Assembly (NCBI GenBank): GCA_041695045.1
Contig: JBGFRR010000031.1
Location: forward strand, 1 to 45,370
Reading direction: 5' to 3'
DNA length: 45,370 nucleotides
Source of the DNA: JBGFRR01 sp041695045
Lineage (GTDB): Bacteria > Bacteroidota > Ignavibacteria > UBA10030
In this document: positions 14,185-23,192 of the stretch, one piece after another
Position numbering within the stretch: the first letter of the stretch is position 1
Layout of the letters: every line of letters begins with the position of its first letter
Position numbers and translations under genes: made by a program
Notes under the pieces: generated by a model
The model's database searches: none
Told to the model about the DNA's origin: nothing
The model's input: the letters and a program-made list of their open reading frames with translations, nothing else

Positions 14185-15978
14185 CTACTTCCAATAGCTC
14201 TCCCATTTTTCCTCTACCAATCTCACGACTTTCTGGTCCATCACAAGCGGTTTGGGATAGCCCCGCTTCCACGTTGCATCGATGCCCATGACGCCTTTGT
14301 AGATCGGCGAGATGCCGACGAGCGACTGATGCGAAAACACCACATCGCGTTCACAATCAAAACGGCAAAAGACACCCCAGATTGCTTTCTCCCGGTCGCG
14401 GATATCAACATCCTCACTCACTGCGGCGATGATTTTGAGATGTTGGAGCGCAGGCCGTTGTGCAAGTTTTTCAACTACGGAACGCCCCTCCGCGCGCACC
14501 TTCACCAACAGCAAACAATCTTGCCAAACATGTGCATCGACCACACGTCGATCTATTCGTTTTATTGTAGCGACGTCTATATGCGGTTGACGTCGTCGTG
14601 TCGGCGGGCGGTCAGCTTTTCGCGTAGCATCGATGATCATCTTACTGCCCAATTCCATCTTGTAGCTTGTGAAGTCGAGGGTATCGAGCGGGACTTTCGG
14701 CAGCAGCACAAAATCGAAATGCGGGTCGAAGTTCTCGCGGATTTCGTTCAGCACCGCGAGCCAATCCCGCACGTTCACATGCTCGGAAACAAGAACGAGA
14801 GTCTTGGTCAGCGAAAGCTGACCCATCCCCAACAAGCCGAGCGCCGCTTTCATCGCTTCCTTACGGTATCGCTCCTGTACCGAGACGATGAGAAGATTGT
14901 GAAATCCTGCCTCGTAGTACGCCCAGAGATCCCTCACCTCTTTGTGGATCAACCGTGCCAAGGGGCCAAGAATGAGCTGAGTCGCATCGCCAAGGAACTT
15001 GTCCTCCATCGGTGGAATGCCAACGACGGTTGCAGGATACACTGCATTGCGACGTCTCGTTACGGCATGCAGATGGAAAACGGGAAACGGCGCGGCCTTC
15101 GAGTAATGGCCGAGGTGATCGCCAAACGGGCCCTCCGTCCGGCGCTCCTTGGGTGGCACCACGCCTTCGAGCACGAACTCGGCATGGGCCGGCACACGAA
15201 GCGAAATCTTTTTTCCGAGTGCCATCGGAATCGGCTTACCACGCAGGAAACCTGCAAACATCACCTCGTCAATTCCTTCGGGAAGAGCCGAGATGGTCGC
15301 AAGCAACAGCGCCGGCTCTGTGCCGAGTGCGACGCCGACCTCAAGCGGGACACCGCGCTGCTCGGCATGAAAGTAGTGCACACCGCCGCCGCGCTCAATC
15401 TGAATGTGCATGCCGGTCGTCCGCCGGTCATACACGTGGAGGCGGTACATCCCGACGTTGCGTTTGCCATCCCGCGGGTCATACGTGAACACTTGTCCCA
15501 TCGTAATGAACCGACCGCCATCCTCTGGCCAGCAGACCTGAATCGGAAGCTCGTCGAGGTTTGGCTCCTCGACAATCTCTTGCACGCTGCCTGAGGAGAC
15601 CGACCGTGCGCGTGCAGCAAGGAATCGACGCAGCATTGCTCGTTCGTTCCACATGAACGATGCCCGTGGAGGCATTGCGCGTTCAAGGAAATCGATCAAC
15701 GCCGAGCCAATCTCTTCGGGATGTCTCCCCAACGCATGCTCAATGCGCCGCTCCGACGCGTAGACATTCATCGCCACAGGAAAGCGAGAGCCGCGCACAT
15801 TTTCAAAGAGCAATGCCGGGCGCTTCTCGTTCAACGCCCGCACAGCAATTTCGGTCAATTCAAGTTTGGGGTCAACCTCAACGGGGATGCGCTGTAATTC
15901 TCCAATGGATTCCAGGGAACGAAGGAATTCTCCCAGAGCATGGAATGGCATGCGTCGGTTTGCTCCGTCGGGGTTCAT
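14185..15978 (-). CDS. ubiD: UbiD-family prenylated-FMN decarboxylase (MqnL type)
   Basis: A full-length UbiD-family decarboxylase, 597 residues. The active-site loop RRTEGPFGDHLGHYS is seen, with the acidic residues used in decarboxylation, and the family segments NVGMYRLHVYD, GIPPMEDKFLGDA and FSHQSLVGISPIYKGVMGID are present. The enzyme uses the prenylated flavin made by UbiX, its upstream neighbour. Next to futalosine genes, the likely substrate is the prenylated dihydroxynaphthoate of menaquinone synthesis. ATG 15978 is chosen because GGAGG lies seven bases upstream and the start overlaps the ubiX stop as ATGA. An earlier ATG at 15999 is less likely. Confidence 0.9.
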   Translation of the reverse strand: MNPDGANRRMPFHALGEFLRSLESIGELQRIPVEVDPKLELTEIAVRALNEKRPALLFENVRGSRFPVAMNVYASERRIEHALGRHPEEIGSALIDFLERAMPPRASFMWNERAMLRRFLAARARSVSSGSVQEIVEEPNLDELPIQVCWPEDGGRFITMGQVFTYDPRDGKRNVGMYRLHVYDRRTTGMHIQIERGGGVHYFHAEQRGVPLEVGVALGTEPALLLATISALPEGIDEVMFAGFLRGKPIPMALGKKISLRVPAHAEFVLEGVVPPKERRTEGPFGDHLGHYSKAAPFPVFHLHAVTRRRNAVYPATVVGIPPMEDKFLGDATQLILGPLARLIHKEVRDLWAYYEAGFHNLLIVSVQERYRKEAMKAALGLLGMGQLSLTKTLVLVSEHVNVRDWLAVLNEIRENFDPHFDFVLLPKVPLDTLDFTSYKMELGSKMIIDATRKADRPPTRRRQPHIDVATIKRIDRRVVDAHVWQDCLLLVKVRAEGRSVVEKLAQRPALQHLKIIAAVSEDVDIRDREKAIWGVFCRFDCERDVVFSHQSLVGISPIYKGVMGIDATWKRGYPKPLVMDQKVVRLVEEKWESYWK

Positions 15979-16526
15979 TCCAGTTCCTCCGCTCTCCATC
16001 CTTTCGATTGTCGCAGTCCGATTACTCCGAACAGCTTATCGACAAACGCTTGAACGTACTCGTCCACCGTCTTCGGAACAAAATACAGCGGCGGCGAGAT
16101 CGGCATGATGATTGCACCGTTGCGTGAGAGCTGGGTACACTGTTCGAGGGTAATGGTTGAGAGTGGCGTCTCGCGGACGCAGAGAACGAGCTTGAACCGT
16201 TCCTTGAGCGCAACCTGCGCCGTTCTCGTGATGAGCGAATCGCCGATCCCTGAGGCAATCTTTCCCAGTGTCGATGTTGAGCATGGCACGAGCACAACGG
16301 CGTCGATTTTGTTCGACCCGGATGCGATCGGCGCTGTAAGGTCCTCGTCCGAAAATTGCTTCTTGACGTATGGCAGGAGTTCTTTATCGGAGATCGCTAA
16401 TTCATCCTTCAGCAGAACCTTCCCCCACTTGCTCACGACGAGGAAGGTCTCGGCGTTGCATTGTTTCAAAAACTCTCGTGCATAAATCGCACCTGACGAG
16501 CCTGTAATGCCGACGACGATCCTCAT
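15975..16526 (-). CDS. ubiX: UbiX-family flavin prenyltransferase (MqnM type)
   Basis: A 183-residue flavin prenyltransferase. The N-terminal GITGSSGAIYAREFL binds the flavin phosphate, and VLVPCSTSTLGKIASGIGDSLITRTAQVALKE is reduced here to its key parts: the PCS-type loop and the ASGI-x-D-x-L-x-x-R segment. LCVRETPLSTITL is the conserved substrate loop, and PPLYFVPKTVDEYV closes the domain. It supplies prenyl-FMN to UbiD. It overlaps ubiA by four bases upstream and ubiD by four bases downstream, so the three are one translationally coupled operon. Confidence 0.93.
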   Translation of the reverse strand: MRIVVGITGSSGAIYAREFLKQCNAETFLVVSKWGKVLLKDELAISDKELLPYVKKQFSDEDLTAPIASGSNKIDAVVLVPCSTSTLGKIASGIGDSLITRTAQVALKERFKLVLCVRETPLSTITLEQCTQLSRNGAIIMPISPPLYFVPKTVDEYVQAFVDKLFGVIGLRQSKGWRAEELE

Positions 16527-17368
16527 GCGAAGTATACTCCGGCAACGACCATGCCGAACACGGCAAATCCTACAACTGCGTTGATCTGAAAGAATGCCAA
16601 CTCCACATCGTCTGCTTTTCTCTGTTCGAGATAGAGCAAGTAACCCGAGATGAGGAGAAACGGCAGTGCAGCAAGTCCATGGAGATACTGCACAAACAAC
16701 AGCGTAAGAAACCCGAATGCGACGAGGTGAAGCGCCGCAGAAATCTTGAGTGCCATGGTCTTCCCAAAGCGTGCGCTGAACGAGTGCAGTTGCTCCTGAC
16801 GGTCGAACAGCTCATCAAGCGTCGAGTAAATAATGTCAAATCCCGCTACCCAAAAGAGCGTGAAGAGCGATAACAATGCGGCGGGTGTGATGTTCTCGAA
16901 CGACTGTTGGACGGCAAACCATCCCCCTAACGGCGCCATCGCAAGTCCGAGTCCTACGCCAAAATGCGCGAGCGGAGTGAACCGCTTCATATACGGATAC
17001 ATCGTGAAAATGATCAAGGGGATGGGTGAAAGCTGGAGACAAAAGGGGGAGATCAGTCCGGCAGCGCCAACATAGAGCGCAAGGCCGACAACGAGAACAC
17101 CGTATGCTTGCCGAACTGTGAGCTTGCCGCTGGGAAGTTCACGCGCTGCTGTTCGAGGATTACGCTTGTCGATTTCGCGGTCGATGATTCTGTTGAGAGC
17201 GAGCGCAGCGGTCCGCGCACCAGCCGCCCCCACCAGAATCAGCAAAAGCAGCGTGAATGCGGGGGGTTCTTCCGCTGCCAAAAATGCCCCACTGTAGATG
17301 AGGGGAAGTGAAAAAAGAGTGTGTTCGATTTTGACAAAGCTAAGGTAACGTGTGATGGGACTCAACAA
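16523..17368 (-). CDS. ubiA: UbiA-family prenyltransferase (MqnP type)
   Basis: A 281-residue integral membrane prenyltransferase with about eight or nine helices. Both aspartate-rich motifs are present: N-x3-D-x3-D as NRIIDREIDKRNPRT (about 60-74) and D-x3-D as DIIYSTLDELFDR (about 175-187). It attaches the polyprenyl chain to the aromatic head group. With ubiX and ubiD as neighbours in a genome that has the futalosine route, dihydroxynaphthoate is the likely acceptor. The start appears to be one of two tandem TTG codons (17368), as no ATG lies before the first helix. A promoter is found at 17414-17442. Confidence 0.9.
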   Translation of the reverse strand: MLSPITRYLSFVKIEHTLFSLPLIYSGAFLAAEEPPAFTLLLLILVGAAGARTAALALNRIIDREIDKRNPRTAARELPSGKLTVRQAYGVLVVGLALYVGAAGLISPFCLQLSPIPLIIFTMYPYMKRFTPLAHFGVGLGLAMAPLGGWFAVQQSFENITPAALLSLFTLFWVAGFDIIYSTLDELFDRQEQLHSFSARFGKTMALKISAALHLVAFGFLTLLFVQYLHGLAALPFLLISGYLLYLEQRKADDVELAFFQINAVVGFAVFGMVVAGVYFA

Positions 17369-17413
17369 CGTGCCTTACTTGAAAGAAGAGGAATGACAGA
17401 ATCGGTAGCAAGC

Positions 17414-17442
17414 AATATAGTGGAAAAAAGTGGCTGAAGCAA
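17414..17442 (-). promoter_or_regulatory. Sigma70-type promoter for ubiA-ubiX-ubiD
   Basis: On the minus strand TTGCTT (17437-17442), 17 bases, then TATATT (17414-17419), about 45 bases before the ubiA start. The rest of the 205-bp gap up to metG shows no gene. Confidence 0.45.
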
Positions 17443-17574
17443 GGAACGGATATCGGCATTGCAGTATGGTCGCAAGGGTTTTGAAGAGACGCTTGAAGCT
17501 GTGCTGCTCGGGAGTTCAACTCCATCGCCGCCCCGAAGCTACCCAGAGGAGCGACTACAGCATGAGGAGACTCC

Positions 17575-19644
17575 CTACCGCACCACACTACCACTTTGAA
17601 GCTCATCAAGGACGGTGACGAGAGAAAGTTTTCCGTTGTTGTCGTTCGCCGCAAGAATCATCCCTTGCGATTCCTGACCCATGAGCTTCGCGGGTTTCAA
17701 GTTTGCCACGAGGACGACGGTTTTACCGATCAACTGCTCCGGCTGATAATGCTGTGCGATACCTGCGATGACTTGGCGCGTCTCTGCCCCGACCTCCACG
17801 CGCAGTTTCAGGAGTTTGTCCGATTTCGGCACCTTTTCAGCATGGATAACCCGTGCCAGTCTCAAATCAATCTTCTTGAAATCATCGATACTGATGTGAG
17901 ACGATTGAACCCCGACAAGTCGGGGTGTCGAAACATCTAGCGGCGCGCCGGATTCGAGCGCATTGAGCATCTCGTCGATCTGTTTGTCTTCAATTTTCGT
18001 CACAAGAATCTCCGATTTATTGAGGCGATGCCCCTCGGTGAGAAGCTGACCGGCACACGCATCCCATCCTACGTCGTTCATGCTGCGACCAAGGTTGAAA
18101 ATCGTCCACATCGTCCCAGCAATCTTCGGCACAATAGGCTCAAACAACACAGCCAACGTGTGCACGGTTTGAAGCGAAACGCTCATCGTCGTGGCGCATT
18201 GCTCGGGATGGGATTGCAGTGTCTTCCACGGTTCGCTGTCGTTAAAGTATTTGTTCGCTGTGCGGGCAAGGTTCATCGCCTCCATCACGCCATCACGGAA
18301 GCGATAGCGTTCGAAATGTTCTCCCACGGCCTTCGGAGCTGCAGCAAGCGCCGAGAGCATCTCGCGGTCGAGTTTGCCGAGTGAACCGCGCGGAGGGGCT
18401 TTCCCTCCAAAATTCTTTTCAGTAAACGCGAGCGTCCTGTTCACGAAATTGCCGAGGATATCCGCTAACTCGTTGTTCGTTCGCGCCTGGAAGTCTTTGA
18501 GATAAAAATCGCTATCGCGGGACTCCGGCAGATTAACGGCAAGGGCGTAGCGCAGCGTGTCTGCCGGAAAGAATTGCAGAAAGTCACGCAGGTCGATTCC
18601 CCACCCGCGGCTCTTGGAGAACTTCTGTCCTTCGAAATTTAAGAACTCATTCGCCGGGACATTCTCGGGCAAGATGCACTGCTCTTTGCCACCATCGTTC
18701 CACGCCATCAGCATGGCTGGAAACACAATACAGTGGAACACGACATTATCCTTACCGATAAACGCAACATACTTGGTGTGCGGGTTCTGCCAGTAATCGC
18801 GCCAGCGCTCAGGCTTCGATTGTCGTATCGCCCACTCCTTTGTCGAACTAATGTAGCCGAGTACTGCATCGAACCACACATACATCACTTTCTTTTCATA
18901 GCCGGGGATCGGCACGGGCACGCCCCAGCGAAGATCGCGCGTCACCGCGCGGTCCTGCAATCCCTCCTTGAACCAACTCTCACAGTATCGGAGCACATTC
19001 GGCTTCCAGCCATCCCGTTTCGAGCGCTGGGCAATGTATTCTTCCAAGCGCTTCTGATAGTCGCCAAGAGGAAAATACCAATGCTTTGTTGAGCGGATAA
19101 CCGGGCGCGTTCCGCACAGCTTGCACTTCGGGTCGGTCAACTCCGTCTGGCTGAGCCACGAGCCGCAGTTCTCACACTGGTCGCCGCGCGCCTGCGTGTG
19201 CTGACAATGCGGACATGTTCCTTCGACGTAGCGGTCGGCAAGAAAGAGCGCATCCTTTTCGCAATACAGCTGTTCTTCTTCTTTTTCCTTCAGGATGCCA
19301 CGGCGATGCAAATCGATGAAGAATTCTTGCGCTGTTGCATGATGGAGGGGCAGCGACGTGCGTGAGTAATGGTCGAAGCTCATACCGAACGCCTCGAACG
19401 CGGTCTTGTTCAGCGCATGGTAGCGGTCGACAACCGCTTGCGGCGTGGTTTGTTCTTTCTCCGCGGTGACGGTAATCGGAACGCCGTGTTCATCCGAACC
19501 GCAGAGAAAGGCCACGTCATTTTGTTTGAGGCGATGATACCGGGCGTAGATATCGGATGGAAGATAGGCGCCTGCCAAATGGCCAAGATGGATAAGGCCG
19601 TTCGCGTACGGCAACGCCGCAGTGATCAGAATACGTTGGAACAT
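17575..19644 (-). CDS. metG: Methionyl-tRNA synthetase
   Basis: A 689-residue class I synthetase that charges tRNA-Met in the cytoplasm. The HIGH-type motif is HLGH in PYANGLIHLGHLAG, the KMSKS-type motif is KFSKS in FEGQKFSKSRG, and the connective-peptide zinc site has four cysteine pairs (CPHC, CENC and CKLC among them). The C-terminal 110 residues are a Trbp111/EMAP-II tRNA-binding domain (IDLRLARVIHAEKVPKSDKL, VANLKPAKLMGQESQGM). This long bacterial form is common. ATG 19644 follows the holB stop by six bases, so both genes share a transcript. Confidence 0.97.
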   Translation of the reverse strand: MFQRILITAALPYANGLIHLGHLAGAYLPSDIYARYHRLKQNDVAFLCGSDEHGVPITVTAEKEQTTPQAVVDRYHALNKTAFEAFGMSFDHYSRTSLPLHHATAQEFFIDLHRRGILKEKEEEQLYCEKDALFLADRYVEGTCPHCQHTQARGDQCENCGSWLSQTELTDPKCKLCGTRPVIRSTKHWYFPLGDYQKRLEEYIAQRSKRDGWKPNVLRYCESWFKEGLQDRAVTRDLRWGVPVPIPGYEKKVMYVWFDAVLGYISSTKEWAIRQSKPERWRDYWQNPHTKYVAFIGKDNVVFHCIVFPAMLMAWNDGGKEQCILPENVPANEFLNFEGQKFSKSRGWGIDLRDFLQFFPADTLRYALAVNLPESRDSDFYLKDFQARTNNELADILGNFVNRTLAFTEKNFGGKAPPRGSLGKLDREMLSALAAAPKAVGEHFERYRFRDGVMEAMNLARTANKYFNDSEPWKTLQSHPEQCATTMSVSLQTVHTLAVLFEPIVPKIAGTMWTIFNLGRSMNDVGWDACAGQLLTEGHRLNKSEILVTKIEDKQIDEMLNALESGAPLDVSTPRLVGVQSSHISIDDFKKIDLRLARVIHAEKVPKSDKLLKLRVEVGAETRQVIAGIAQHYQPEQLIGKTVVLVANLKPAKLMGQESQGMILAANDNNGKLSLVTVLDELQSGSVVR

Positions 19645-19650
19645 GAAGCG

Positions 19651-20781
19651 TTATGAGGATGCCGGTTCGAGTGTGCAGTGCTTTTTGAGGTCGACTGCAA
19701 GCGCTGTAAGCGCGAGAGGAAGGTAGATATTTTTGTCCAGAAGAGCAATGCAGGTATCAATCGATTCGAGTGCGGCAACGAGGTTTGCGTTGGGAAAGCG
19801 TCCGACGAAACGCTTGATGTCGTCTGGAACGGATTCGTCGGCTGCATGATGTGCCTGCTCGCGCACGAGCAGCGCTTCATGGAGCCACATGTGCAATACG
19901 CGCAGCCACCGCTCAACGACAACTCGATCTGTACCGGCCACAATGCATTCAATCTGGCCCATGAGGGAAACCGGTCTCGACCCCAACGCATAGCGGAGAA
20001 ACTGCGCTGCAGATTCCCGTTCAGCATCAATGTCTGAAGAGAGAAGCTCGACAGCGCGACTGAAGCTTCCGTCTGCAAGCCGCGCGGCGAGGAGAGCGCG
20101 AGCCGGTTCTGCTCCCTCGCGCGACTGTAACGCTTCGGCGATCTCCGTTTCATCGAGTGCATCAAACGGTACGGTCTGGCATCGAGAAATGACGGTCGGC
20201 AGCAAGCGATCCCGCTCCGAGGTCGTGAGGATGAGCACCGTGTCGCCCGTGGGTTCTTCCAGCGTCTTCAGGAGTGAGTTGCTTGCTTCGAGATTGAGCA
20301 TCTCGGCGTGTGAAATGATGAAGACGTTTCTCCCCTGTCCAAAGAGCGACATTGCCGAGCGACGCCTGATCTCACGCACGCTGTTGATCTTGATAGAGCG
20401 CGCTTTCGGTATCTCAATCTCGTGGTAAGGGTTCTCTGCTTTGAGCCTCAATTGTTCCTGGAGTGCTGACACTTGATCTTCCGAAAGCACCGCGATGGGA
20501 TCGTCCCCCTTCGTTTCATTCTTCCCCACCGGCAGCGCAACGATAAGCCGAATGTCAGGATGCTGCAAGGTATTCGTTTTCTTGCAGCTCGCGCATCCAT
20601 CGCACGCTTCATCTCCACCACGCTCACAGTTTAACGCTTTCGCAAATTCGATAGCCATCGCATCCTTGCCGACGCCTTTATCACCCCAGAACAGGTACGC
20701 ATGCGCGACCTGCCGTGAGTGTAAGGAGCGACGAAGCAGGTCTTTCACCCGCTGTTGCCCGATAACTCGATTCCACGCCAT
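19651..20781 (-). CDS. holB: DNA polymerase III delta' subunit
   Basis: A 376-residue clamp-loader ATPase. It has a Walker A-like GDKGVGKD (about 33-40), a zinc-finger with four cysteines (C-x8-C-x2-C-x2-C, within CERGGDEACDGCASC), the SNSLLKTLEEP sensor-type segment, and TTSERDRLLPTVISRCQ with the SRC arginine-finger motif. It starts with MAWNRVIGQQRVKDLL, typical of delta'. ATG 20781 is used; the reading frame is open further upstream only because it runs antisense-free through the previous gene. It lies four bases after the OMP85 stop. Confidence 0.92.
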   Translation of the reverse strand: MAWNRVIGQQRVKDLLRRSLHSRQVAHAYLFWGDKGVGKDAMAIEFAKALNCERGGDEACDGCASCKKTNTLQHPDIRLIVALPVGKNETKGDDPIAVLSEDQVSALQEQLRLKAENPYHEIEIPKARSIKINSVREIRRRSAMSLFGQGRNVFIISHAEMLNLEASNSLLKTLEEPTGDTVLILTTSERDRLLPTVISRCQTVPFDALDETEIAEALQSREGAEPARALLAARLADGSFSRAVELLSSDIDAERESAAQFLRYALGSRPVSLMGQIECIVAGTDRVVVERWLRVLHMWLHEALLVREQAHHAADESVPDDIKRFVGRFPNANLVAALESIDTCIALLDKNIYLPLALTALAVDLKKHCTLEPASS

Positions 20782-20785
20782 GATG

Positions 20786-22849
20786 TTAGAATGTATGTCC
20801 CACGCCGAAATGGAGCACGCCGTCTGCCACCGTCTCGGGGAAGAATCGTTTCTTCGTGAACCACCTGCTGCCTTCGGGTGCCCGCGGGTCGTACACACGA
20901 AAACCAAAATCCACCCGGAGCGGCCCGGCAATGGTGTCGAAGCGCAAGCCGAGTCCCGTGGCCATTGCGAACTCGGACGCCCGGATTCTCTTGACCTCGG
21001 TCCAAACATTTCCGACATCATAGAAAAAGACCGTCGAGAGTTTCGGCAACTCGAGGATCCAGAGTTTTCCGAAATCCTTAAACAGATGCCAGCGTGTTTC
21101 AAGGTTGGCTTCGAACATTGCCGTTCCGCCTTCGAACGGTGTTGGAACGGCGCCCAGGTCGCGCGCTTTCCAGCCTCGCACGCTCCCGCTACCTCCCGCG
21201 AAGAACCGTCGGATGAGCGGCACCGGCGCCGGCGAACCGCCGTACAACTCTGCAAAGCCCGCCCGCACACGCGTCGCCCAGATGAGCCTGCGTTCACGAT
21301 CGGGGTTTGAATACCACTGTCCTACAACGGAGAGTTTGATATAGCGGGAGTACGGCAGGTCGGTACCGAATAACCCCCCTGTCAGCGACGGAAGCAAGCC
21401 TGCTTCTTCGATTGTGCCCGAGTGGAAAAACCCGGCCGACGGAGAAAAGACATCGTCCCGTTTATCGCGCTGCATGGTAAACGTGAGAATGGAGTTAAAT
21501 TGTGGTCGCCGGTCGAGTGTCAGACGCGCAAGAATGGCGCTATCCCGCCGGGCGTCGATGCTGGTATAGCTGATGCGTTCGAGATTCCAATCGACAAACG
21601 TTCGCGTAAACTGTGCCATTTGTGCCGCAATGCCGAGGCGGTTGCGCAGAATCGGGAGGTAATAGAATTTGTCCTTCTCTAGGATAGCCGATACCGTCCA
21701 TCTCAAGCTCATTTTGTTGGTGATAAAGAAGGGCTGGATCATTTGCGTTGAAAAGTCGAGCGTAGAGATCACTGTGGTATCGCGCAGGCCGGTCCTGCCG
21801 AAGACACGCGAGAAATCCACATCCTGAATCGATTGGATATTGAGCCGTAGACGGGACGTAAAATTCCTTGCTCCGCCGAAAAAATTCCGATTGCTGTAGC
21901 CAACGCCAAACTGGAGATTAAAGGCGTTTTTTTCGTCGTTGACGCCGAGCTCGGGCGTCAACTCGTGGAACGGACGCGGCCGCACAAACACCAACATATC
22001 CACCGTTCGGGTCGTGTCGGAGGCTTCCGTCTGAATATGCTGGATGGTCACGCGGTCGAAGACGCCGAGTCTGTTGAGGTTCCTTTCGCTATCAAGCTTC
22101 TTCGCCTCGCTGTAGTAATCACCCGGTACAAAATCCAGATGACGTGTGATCACGGCTTCTTCGATTCGCTCTTTCACCGTCGTGTCTTGCTCAACGATCA
22201 CATTGCCGAAGTGGAACCGCGTGCCGGGGTCGAATGCAAAGATCAGTGTGATGTTGTTCGTGGAGGTATAGCGGACGGCCGTGGGGTTGGCAACGTGGAC
22301 ATTCACATAGCCCTTGTTGACTAGGGCAGTAAAGATGCGACGAACTTCGGCGTTTACTGTCTGCAAAACAAATGGATTGCCCAGTTTGACAAGGGTGTTT
22401 GTTCGAACGGCTTCCACAACATCATCCGGCAGCATCGCGAGCCCTCGGTACTGAATCGTATCGACCATCGAGCGAGGGCCTTCCTCAATGAGGAACGTTG
22501 CCCTCATTCGTTTTCGTTCGTCATCGAACGAGAGCGATGTGTCGATGCTCGCGTGGAAGAACCCCTGGTCGGCGTAATAATTGGTGAGCAGCAGATAATC
22601 CGTCTCGAAGACGAGGGGGTCGAAGTATTCCGCCTTTTCACCGATCTTGGCGCTGATGCTGTACAGGGTTTTCCAAAACCAGTTTGGTGATTCGCGGGTT
22701 TGGATAACGCTGCGGAGATGATCGTCCGGAAGCGTTGCATTACCGACAAAGGTGATGCGCTCCACCTCGTACTGTTGCGATTGCACTTGCCCGACAAGGG
22801 CAAGCGGAGCGAGGACCATCAACAGGAAGAATACGGTATATCGACCCAT
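20786..22849 (-). CDS. OMP85-family outer membrane protein (BamA/TamA type)
   Basis: About 687 residues. A signal peptide (MGRYTVFFLLMVLAPLALVG) is followed by three or four POTRA-like repeats (YEVERITFVGNATLPDD, DTIQYRGLAMLPDDVV, FGNVIVEQDTTVKERI) and a C-terminal 16-strand-type barrel. The barrel has the conserved GGSGSVRGWKARDLG motif, and the last residue is Phe, as in outer membrane substrates. It inserts or exports proteins at the outer membrane. Fewer than five POTRA repeats fit TamA or an accessory BamA. ATG 22849 is chosen: an upstream in-frame GTG at 22873 lies inside a terminator hairpin. Confidence 0.88.
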   Translation of the reverse strand: MGRYTVFFLLMVLAPLALVGQVQSQQYEVERITFVGNATLPDDHLRSVIQTRESPNWFWKTLYSISAKIGEKAEYFDPLVFETDYLLLTNYYADQGFFHASIDTSLSFDDERKRMRATFLIEEGPRSMVDTIQYRGLAMLPDDVVEAVRTNTLVKLGNPFVLQTVNAEVRRIFTALVNKGYVNVHVANPTAVRYTSTNNITLIFAFDPGTRFHFGNVIVEQDTTVKERIEEAVITRHLDFVPGDYYSEAKKLDSERNLNRLGVFDRVTIQHIQTEASDTTRTVDMLVFVRPRPFHELTPELGVNDEKNAFNLQFGVGYSNRNFFGGARNFTSRLRLNIQSIQDVDFSRVFGRTGLRDTTVISTLDFSTQMIQPFFITNKMSLRWTVSAILEKDKFYYLPILRNRLGIAAQMAQFTRTFVDWNLERISYTSIDARRDSAILARLTLDRRPQFNSILTFTMQRDKRDDVFSPSAGFFHSGTIEEAGLLPSLTGGLFGTDLPYSRYIKLSVVGQWYSNPDRERRLIWATRVRAGFAELYGGSPAPVPLIRRFFAGGSGSVRGWKARDLGAVPTPFEGGTAMFEANLETRWHLFKDFGKLWILELPKLSTVFFYDVGNVWTEVKRIRASEFAMATGLGLRFDTIAGPLRVDFGFRVYDPRAPEGSRWFTKKRFFPETVADGVLHFGVGHTF

Positions 22850-22856
22850 AGCGATC

Positions 22857-22887
22857 AAAAAAAATCCCGCCACGTTACAGGCGGGAT
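22857..22887 (-). terminator. Intrinsic terminator immediately before the OMP85 start
   Basis: On the minus strand ATCCCGCC-tgtaacgt-GGCGGGAT is followed by eight T. It ends only eight bases before ATG 22849, which leaves no room for a promoter after it. Expression of the OMP85-holB-metG genes must therefore read through it or use a promoter upstream of or within it. Confidence 0.7.
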
Positions 22888-22940
22888 CACACTGTGTTCA
22901 GGCAACAACAATCGAATGTGGAGAAGGTACTGACGTCGAA

Positions 22941-23174
22941 TCAGTACTCTTTGTCATCCTCGTAGAAGAAGTCTTCGTCCGTCGGATAGTCCGGCCAAAT
23001 TTCCTCTATGCTTTCGTACACTTCGTCAGTGTCTTCAAGCTCTTCCAGATTATGAATCACCTGCATCGGGGCACCCATCCGCACGGCATAGTCGATCAGT
23101 TCGTCCTTTGTTGCCGGCCATGGTGCGTCTTCAAGGTACGCAGCAAGTTCGAGTGTCCAAATCATAGTTTGCAT
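22941..23174 (-). CDS. Small acidic DUF2795-family protein
   Basis: A 77-residue protein, strongly acidic at its C-terminus (YPTDEDFFYEDDKEY). Residues 6-50 match the DUF2795 pattern (L-x-x-Y-L-x-x-A-x-x-P-A-T-K-x-E-L-I-x-Y-A, then GAPMQVIHNLEEL). The function of the family is not known. A perfect 7-bp inverted repeat (GTACTGA/TCAGTAC, 22928-22947) overlaps the stop codon. The gene follows the M23 peptidase by about 20 bases and is the last before the terminator at 22857-22887. Confidence 0.7.
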   Translation of the reverse strand: MQTMIWTLELAAYLEDAPWPATKDELIDYAVRMGAPMQVIHNLEELEDTDEVYESIEEIWPDYPTDEDFFYEDDKEY

Positions 23175-23192
23175 TTAACCTCACACATGCTC

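Noticed and set aside
14329..15594. A 421-codon open frame on the plus strand, antisense to ubiD
   Set aside because: The opposite strand encodes a full UbiD with all motifs. The plus-strand product has no recognisable domain and is a frame shadow of GC-rich coding sequence.
17480..17560. tRNA- or tmRNA-like GAGTTCAACTC sequence
   Set aside because: The T-stem does not pair and no matching acceptor half was found.
20782..21297. Extended N-terminus for holB
   Set aside because: The extra 172 codons overlap the OMP85 gene in another frame and look random. MAWNRVIGQQ at 20781 is the normal delta' start.
22850..22873. Earlier GTG start for the OMP85 protein
   Set aside because: It would lie in the stem of an intrinsic terminator and give a poor signal peptide; ATG 22849 fits better.
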